Shown: in pieces, positions 28,915-34,151 of the stretch
Layout of the letters: every line of letters begins with the position of its first letter
How positions within the stretch are numbered: the first letter of the stretch is position 1
DNA from: a virus
Virus record (IMG/VR): IMGVR_UViG_3300035010_000009
Location: 1 to 34,151 of that record
Strand: one strand, 5' to 3'
DNA: 34,151 bases
Position numbers and translations under genes: made by a program
Notes under the pieces: generated by a model
What the model was told of the DNA's origin: nothing
The model's database searches: none
The model's input: only the letters and a program-made list of their open reading frames with translations

Positions 28915-31900
28915 TTTACCAAATAAAAAGAGGAGCTGAAGTCATTGCCAGCGTGAGAGCAGAAGGACAAATTTCCACAAAGCTAATGGGTGAGGAATTG
29001 GTAAAAATGAATTTCTCGCTTACTAATAAAATTAATTTTCAGATTGGTGATACAGTAAGTGTTTATGGTAATACTTATTATCTTTTTTCTGATCCATCTT
29101 GCACAAAAAACAGTTCGCGGGAATTTGTATATGAACTGCAATTCGCGGGCGTAAAATACAAGCTTTCAGAGGTTCAGTTTTTTCAGTATGATAACAACCA
29201 TGATCTTACAATTCCCGAGTTTTCAGTAATTACCAATGCTGAAACACTCGTTGAACTTATTGTTTCAAATGCAAACAGAACTCAATCCGGTTGGATAAAG
29301 GGCATAGTTGATACAACAGAATATAAGCAGGTTGATTTCTCAAATCACAATTGCTTATCAGCTTTAAATGTCATTTCCGAGACCTTTGATCTTGAATTCT
29401 GGGTTGATGGTGATCAGTCCATTCACTTTACAAAACGTGACAATTCATCTGGATATACTTTTCGTTATGGGAAAGGAAACGGTTTGAAAAATTTTAGCAG
29501 GAATCAATTACAGGAATCATCTTTAGTAACTCGTATTTATGCAGCAGGGAGTGATAAAAATCTTCCTGCAAATTATCGAAGTGGACAAAAACGGCTGAGA
29601 ATGCCTGTTCCATATCTTGAGAAAAATACCGATATCTATGAGATTATTGAACAAACGCAAAACTTTGATGATATTTTCCCAAAGTACGAAGGAACGGTTA
29701 CGGCTGTAGATGCTTCAAATCCTTTAATTTTTAAAGATGCAAATCTTCCTTTTGATCTTAATGAAACAGACTCCAACGGAAACACTAAAATTCTTATTAA
29801 AGGTGTATCTGCAAAAGTTATTTTTCAAACAGGGCAATTGGCAGGATATACACTTGAGGTCAGAGAATCGGGGTTTAATTCTACTACTAAAACATTCACA
29901 CTTTTGGTCAACAAAGATGAAAAAACGATTGAGGTTCCGTCAAATCTTATTCGTCCGGCTGTAGGTGATAAGTATATCATTGTGGATATCATGATGCCAC
30001 AGGCTTACATTAATGATGCTGAGGCTGCACTACAAGCAAAGGCTCAGGAATACCTTGATAAAAATAGCCGTGTACGTCACCAATATTTTTTTTCTGCTGA
30101 TCCGATTTATTTTAAACAATATGATATCAATATTTCTCTTGGGTTCACAAGCAGATTTATTGATGCAGATTTTGGCCTGAATGATGATATCAGAATAACT
30201 TCTGTTGTTAAAAATATTCAAAATAAGTATGATGTTCAATTTGAGATGGCAGAAGTGAGTTCTTTACCAGGCATCGTTAAAACTTATATAAACAATAGCA
30301 ATACACTTTCCGGAATTATAAAGAATACAAAATTTAATACAGAGCTGGCTCGACAAGCTTATTTCTTTTCCCGTGAAATGTTTGATAAAGTTTTTGATGG
30401 TGAAGGATATTTTGATCCGGAAAACATAAAACCATTGTCGATTGAAACTAAGTCAATTTCGATAGGAAGCCCCATGCAAGCTTTTGCACTTCCAAATGTT
30501 CAGTTTTTTGTTGAAAGTACATTAACGTCTGTCTCACACACTTCCGGCGAAGTTGTTCATTTTGGTTTGATTCCGGACGGGTCGCGTACATGGTTTTTAC
30601 CAGAAAACATTTTGGTTGGATTATCAAGTAAGTTTAATTACATCTATATAAAAGCCGAGAAACAAGGAAATTCTGCTACTGTAGTGATTTCAGAAGCTCA
30701 GATTCTTGTTGATAGTGATCCAGATTATTATTTATTTGAGGCAGGTGTTCTATCATCAATAAATGACGGGTATAGACAAATAAAAATGACTCATGGTTTT
30801 GGTCTGATAAACCCGGCTGAACTTTCCATCGGAAAAATATCTGCTCCTTATGGAGGAAGTTATATTGATATTCAGCAGGATAAAATTAAAATTCATGCAG
30901 ATGTTGAATTTCTTGATGACTCCATTGCGTTTGAGCAAATCAATAATCAAATTTTTATAGGAGGAGAAAATCTCTTAGTCGGAACAATTCAACAGCTTGA
31001 CTATTACGATATGATTGATGATAAAGAAAGATATCTAAATCAAGAGCTACCGTTTACTGTGAGTGTAGACTGTTTATCAACAACCGTTTTTGCCGCGGTT
31101 TTGGTGGTTTTAGGTAAAAATAAGAATACAAATATTTATGAAGTGATAGCACAAAAAGAATTTGAGACACAGGGGTTTTTAGAACGAGTTTGGGTTTCGT
31201 TTAAAGCCCTTTTAAATAAGTATAAAAACATACAGATTAAAATTGTTAAAAATCCATCAGGAGAAGATGTTCCAATGCAGAAACCTAAAATGGAAATTGG
31301 GAACAGGCCTACTGATTATAACCAGTCACAGTATGATGCAGATATGAAAATTGAAGAAATTGAAAAGAAAACCAATTTCTTAACCACTTCAATTTATGGG
31401 AATATTATTGCTACTGGAACCGTATTACTGGGTAATTATGAGACGGGAACCAATGCAGGTATTACAGGAGAAGGAACGGTGAATGATGTTTTCCTTTGGG
31501 GTGGTTCTACATACGGAAATAGAAACCAAGCTAAAGTGAGATTTTACCGAAATGGAAAATTTTACGCAGGTGATGCACATATTGAGGGATATGTGAAGGC
31601 TACAGATGGTGATTTTTCTGGAAATATAAAAGCAAAATCAGGTTGGTTCGGAGAAGGAGATAACGGATTTCAGATATTTAATTTAGGAATAAAGTCGAGC
31701 AAGGGCTATATAATATCAGGTGATTATACAAGCAATATGAAATCGTTCGTTCAAATTGCTGGAACGGAAAGCTCTACAGCATTTGTACATGTCGAAAATA
31801 CAAAATCTTCATCTTATTCTAAAAGCGGAATTCATATATCAGTAAGTGGTTCTACAGCTTCTAATACGGCCTTAAGCATTGGATCAGGAGAAATTGTTGT

Positions 31901-31997
31901 ACGTGACTCTTCGAATCAAGCTTATACTGGTTTTACAGGAATTAAAATAATAAACGGTGTATCATTCACATTCATCAAAGGACTCTTTATCGGATAA
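28911..31997 (+). CDS. Tail tip hub/fibre protein
   Basis: The 1028-residue protein has an N-terminal hub-like part (about 1-430, MIYQIKRGAEVIASVRAEGQ, then ETFDLEFWVDGDQSIHF, then LVTRIYAAGSDKNLP), typical of siphophage tail-associated/hub proteins. A middle region follows. The C-terminal 180 residues are fibre-like: FYAGDAHIEGYVKATDGDFS, then NIKAKSGWFGEGDNGFQI, then Ser/Thr/Gly-rich repeats. Hubs close the tail tip and carry receptor-binding parts. No peptidoglycan hydrolase motif is recognised. It follows the Dit-like gene with an ATGA overlap. Confidence 0.75.
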   Translation: MIYQIKRGAEVIASVRAEGQISTKLMGEELVKMNFSLTNKINFQIGDTVSVYGNTYYLFSDPSCTKNSSREFVYELQFAGVKYKLSEVQFFQYDNNHDLTIPEFSVITNAETLVELIVSNANRTQSGWIKGIVDTTEYKQVDFSNHNCLSALNVISETFDLEFWVDGDQSIHFTKRDNSSGYTFRYGKGNGLKNFSRNQLQESSLVTRIYAAGSDKNLPANYRSGQKRLRMPVPYLEKNTDIYEIIEQTQNFDDIFPKYEGTVTAVDASNPLIFKDANLPFDLNETDSNGNTKILIKGVSAKVIFQTGQLAGYTLEVRESGFNSTTKTFTLLVNKDEKTIEVPSNLIRPAVGDKYIIVDIMMPQAYINDAEAALQAKAQEYLDKNSRVRHQYFFSADPIYFKQYDINISLGFTSRFIDADFGLNDDIRITSVVKNIQNKYDVQFEMAEVSSLPGIVKTYINNSNTLSGIIKNTKFNTELARQAYFFSREMFDKVFDGEGYFDPENIKPLSIETKSISIGSPMQAFALPNVQFFVESTLTSVSHTSGEVVHFGLIPDGSRTWFLPENILVGLSSKFNYIYIKAEKQGNSATVVISEAQILVDSDPDYYLFEAGVLSSINDGYRQIKMTHGFGLINPAELSIGKISAPYGGSYIDIQQDKIKIHADVEFLDDSIAFEQINNQIFIGGENLLVGTIQQLDYYDMIDDKERYLNQELPFTVSVDCLSTTVFAAVLVVLGKNKNTNIYEVIAQKEFETQGFLERVWVSFKALLNKYKNIQIKIVKNPSGEDVPMQKPKMEIGNRPTDYNQSQYDADMKIEEIEKKTNFLTTSIYGNIIATGTVLLGNYETGTNAGITGEGTVNDVFLWGGSTYGNRNQAKVRFYRNGKFYAGDAHIEGYVKATDGDFSGNIKAKSGWFGEGDNGFQIFNLGIKSSKGYIISGDYTSNMKSFVQIAGTESSTAFVHVENTKSSSYSKSGIHISVSGSTASNTALSIGSGEIVVRDSSNQAYTGFTGIKIINGVSFTFIKGLFIG

Positions 31998-32015
31998 AAA
32001 TAAAATATTAAAACT

Positions 32016-34151
32016 ATGCCAATTCAAGTAAACGTAACAGAACAAGTAAGCCCTAAAAATGTGGCTACTATTGATCGTCCTGATCTTAATCTGACAGGAA
32101 ATACTCTCAGCAAACAACAAATTAATAATGCAATTGCAGATGCTGTAATATCAAACCTCAAGGGTGAAGCTACGCCTTCAAGTTCACCAACCCCCTATAA
32201 TCCTACTGATTATCCAAACGGTCTTTATGAAAAATATGACGTCAAAACAGTTGGAACTTACACAAATTTTAAAGATGTAACAAATACCGCGATTACTGTA
32301 AGCTCTAATGATTTAGCAAATAATAACGTTCAATTGTGGGTGCAGAATGGAGTTTCTCAAAAAGCTTTATCAGCAAAAGTACTACCATCTGCTATAGGCG
32401 AAATTGCTCCGAATGAGATACAAGCAATTTCAGGAGATAAAGCATATAAAAGGCTTATTGAAGGAAAAAATATTACTGTTTATAATACATGGGAGAATGG
32501 ATACTATTATACATCAGGAGGAGCATCAACCGGAACAACCTATGGAATGCAAAGAACACAACCATTTTTAGTAAAAAAAGGTCAAAACTTAAAATTTGGA
32601 ATAAATACTTTTAATGCTTCTGGAGGATCAGCTGCAATATTAAACATCTATAATCTTGATGGAACATTTAAGGCTAATATATTTAAACATAATGACTTTT
32701 TAAATCAATTTAAGCAAGATTCTTACGCACCTTTAGAAGATGTTTTGGTCACTTTAACTGATTTTTCAACGTCAAATATGGGACAAAGGTATATTGAAAT
32801 TCACTCTTTAATAGAGACGGCCTTAGAGCCTATAAATAATAGAGTCAAATCTCTTGAAGAAAATCAACAGGAAATATTAAACGGTTCATCAGAATTAATT
32901 CCTGAACAAATTATTCCTATAAATGTTTCTTCATACTATTATTCACATAATGGTCAAGTGGCACCAACAGCATACGGACATAAAAGAACAGGGCTAACTT
33001 TACTGGAAAAAGGTCAAACGGTCTCGTACGGGGTAAATGGTTACACACAGATCGGAAGTGTGGCAGTTCTAAATACTTATAATCTTGACGGAACCTTTAA
33101 AGCTAACATCAGAAAACTTGATTCCAGCACAATAGGAAAATTCTTCACTGGAACATACACTGCATCTGAAAAAGAATATTTTGGAATATCTGATTATACT
33201 GATGGTGCTTACGGTACTGCATTTGTAAAGATACTTGAATCCGAACCAATCAACTATCAAAAAGGTATTACTTATCTAATAAATAAAGACAAATTAAATG
33301 ATGCAAAATTTTCAATATTAAGTCCAAGTGATATAGAAGCTGACAGAATGTATTTTCGTGGCCTCGCCAAGCAGTTAATATCAACGACAAAAGACATTTT
33401 ACTTATTTGTCTGGGGCAATCCAATATTGACGGAAGAAATGATAAAGCTACTTTTCCTGCTCAATATTTAAATGCTCAAGGTCAAGTTAAAGGAGTTTTA
33501 ATCTGGGATGATAGTATAAAAGCATTTACGCCGTTTAAATTTGGCGTTGGCGGAAATACAGGCGGTGGTGCTCCCGGTGCGAAATCAGAATTAGAATGGT
33601 ACGGCTTCGATATAATAGCAGCTGCAATGTTAGCTGAATATTTAGGAAAGACCATTTATATTGTTAAAAGAGCTCAAGGGGGTACAGCAATCGACATAAC
33701 TGGAACGAATGGCGGCGGTTATTGGACTCCATATACTGAAGATATTCCAGCAGGTAAAAATAAGCTTATTGAAGAACTTAAAATAAAAGTTCTTAATGCC
33801 ATGGCTGCCAATCCTAATTTAGAGCCAAAAGCTATTTTGAATCATCAAGGAGAAGGAGATTCAACAGCTTCTGCAAAGGTTAAGTATTATCAAAATGAAA
33901 AAAATGTAATTCGTTATACAAGAGGTATTGTCGGAAATCCAAAGCTTCCTTTTATTTTCGGTACTATAGTTCCAAACTCGTTAGGATTCACAACCGAAGT
34001 CGATAACGCATATCATCAAATTGATACAGAAGATAAATTTGCATATTTAGTAAATATGAGTGACGGTAATTTGTTCGACTCATATCACTTTGATCCTGCT
34101 TCTACTTTATCATTCGCTCAGAGAGTTTTCAATATACTTAAGAATTTATAA
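32016..34151 (+). CDS. Tail fibre/receptor-binding protein with duplicated module and SGNH esterase domain
   Basis: The 711-residue protein ends at the last base of the window. Residues 1-140 look like a tail-attachment part. Two similar modules (about 161-264 and 305-407) are separated by a short coiled coil (about 265-290). The C-terminal about 250 residues form an SGNH/GDSL-type carbohydrate esterase of the sialate O-acetylesterase group: GQSNIDG with Ser469, HQGEGDS at 610-616, and a catalytic Asp688/His691 pair in FDSYHFD. It probably binds and deacetylates acetylated surface sugars of the host during adsorption. The substrate is unknown. Confidence 0.82.
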   Translation: MPIQVNVTEQVSPKNVATIDRPDLNLTGNTLSKQQINNAIADAVISNLKGEATPSSSPTPYNPTDYPNGLYEKYDVKTVGTYTNFKDVTNTAITVSSNDLANNNVQLWVQNGVSQKALSAKVLPSAIGEIAPNEIQAISGDKAYKRLIEGKNITVYNTWENGYYYTSGGASTGTTYGMQRTQPFLVKKGQNLKFGINTFNASGGSAAILNIYNLDGTFKANIFKHNDFLNQFKQDSYAPLEDVLVTLTDFSTSNMGQRYIEIHSLIETALEPINNRVKSLEENQQEILNGSSELIPEQIIPINVSSYYYSHNGQVAPTAYGHKRTGLTLLEKGQTVSYGVNGYTQIGSVAVLNTYNLDGTFKANIRKLDSSTIGKFFTGTYTASEKEYFGISDYTDGAYGTAFVKILESEPINYQKGITYLINKDKLNDAKFSILSPSDIEADRMYFRGLAKQLISTTKDILLICLGQSNIDGRNDKATFPAQYLNAQGQVKGVLIWDDSIKAFTPFKFGVGGNTGGGAPGAKSELEWYGFDIIAAAMLAEYLGKTIYIVKRAQGGTAIDITGTNGGGYWTPYTEDIPAGKNKLIEELKIKVLNAMAANPNLEPKAILNHQGEGDSTASAKVKYYQNEKNVIRYTRGIVGNPKLPFIFGTIVPNSLGFTTEVDNAYHQIDTEDKFAYLVNMSDGNLFDSYHFDPASTLSFAQRVFNILKNL
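32496..33236 (+). repeat. Duplicated about 100-residue module within the tail fibre gene
   Basis: Residues 161-264 and 305-407 align as YYY, then YGxxRT, then KKGQ/EKGQ, then VLN-YNLDGTFKANI, then a strand-rich end. YNLDGTFKANI is identical in both, but its codons differ at several third positions, so the duplication is old. The modules could be carbohydrate-binding jelly-roll domains. Confidence 0.7.

Noticed and set aside
32496-33236. Diversity-generating retroelement variable repeat in the tail fibre gene
   Set aside because: No template repeat or reverse transcriptase is visible in the window, and the two modules differ along their whole length rather than at adenine positions. A DGR beyond 34151 cannot be excluded.
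1-34151. CRISPR array, site-specific integrase or tRNA attachment site
   Set aside because: No spaced identical repeats of CRISPR size and no tyrosine or serine recombinase were seen. The tRNA-like element is internal to the early operon, and a DDE transposase explains integration.

Overview
The window is most of a Mu-like transposable prophage (or phage genome) from a member of the Bacteroidota, most likely a Flavobacteriia/Weeksellaceae host such as a Chryseobacterium or Elizabethkingia relative. The host assignment is inferred from AT-rich DNA, TAnnTTTG-type -7 promoter elements, A-rich start contexts with little Shine-Dalgarno, and flavobacterial-style secretion signals. No host housekeeping gene is present to confirm the genus.

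Layout. (1) 1-411 is a small secreted-protein gene, probably host flank, followed by two intrinsic terminators. (2) 412-883 has no gene; it holds 22-bp direct repeats, three 12-bp-period repeats and an inverted repeat, and is where the left phage end should lie. (3) 884-1726 (minus) is a LexA/CI-type repressor that faces the early operon across a control region with three TTTCGA-centred operator-like sites. (4) 1824-11809 (plus) is a tightly coupled early operon: two small ORFs, a tRNA-Trp-like element, a DDE transposase (MuA-like), a MuB-like ATPase, a second P-loop ATPase, DUF3164, a YejK-like nucleoid-associated protein, a frameshifted cytosine-methyltransferase-like gene, a Phg_2220_C-like protein, a DUF6633-like protein and several unknowns. 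(5) 11860-13092 (plus) holds three genes behind terminators and TAnnTTTG elements, including a lipoprotein and a candidate regulator. (6) 13089-19087 (minus) is a head/packaging operon: small and large terminase, DUF1320, DUF935 portal, a MuF head protein with a toxin-like C-terminus, gpG-like and tail-terminator-like proteins. (7) 19148-19239 is a divergent late control region. (8) 19272-34151 (plus) carries protease/scaffold, capsid, lysis genes, tail tube, a frameshifted tail chaperone pair, tape measure, tail tip genes and an SGNH-esterase tail fibre.

How it works together. Transposase and MuB-like ATPase give replicative transposition and the repressor holds lysogeny. The gpI/gpT/gp28/gp29/MuF-type genes build and fill a Mu-type head. 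The tail has a long tape measure, a G/GT chaperone and no recognisable sheath, so the virion is probably siphovirus-like. No phage right end, integrase, CRISPR array or reverse transcriptase is visible.

The points most worth a second look are the tRNA-Trp-like element abutting the transposase, the MuF-toxin fusion whose start is out of frame and which has no immunity gene beside it, the 22-bp-phased late operator, a possible short antisense RNA inside the minus-strand head operon, a terminator-like hairpin inside the tail chaperone gene, and a possible single-protein spanin.
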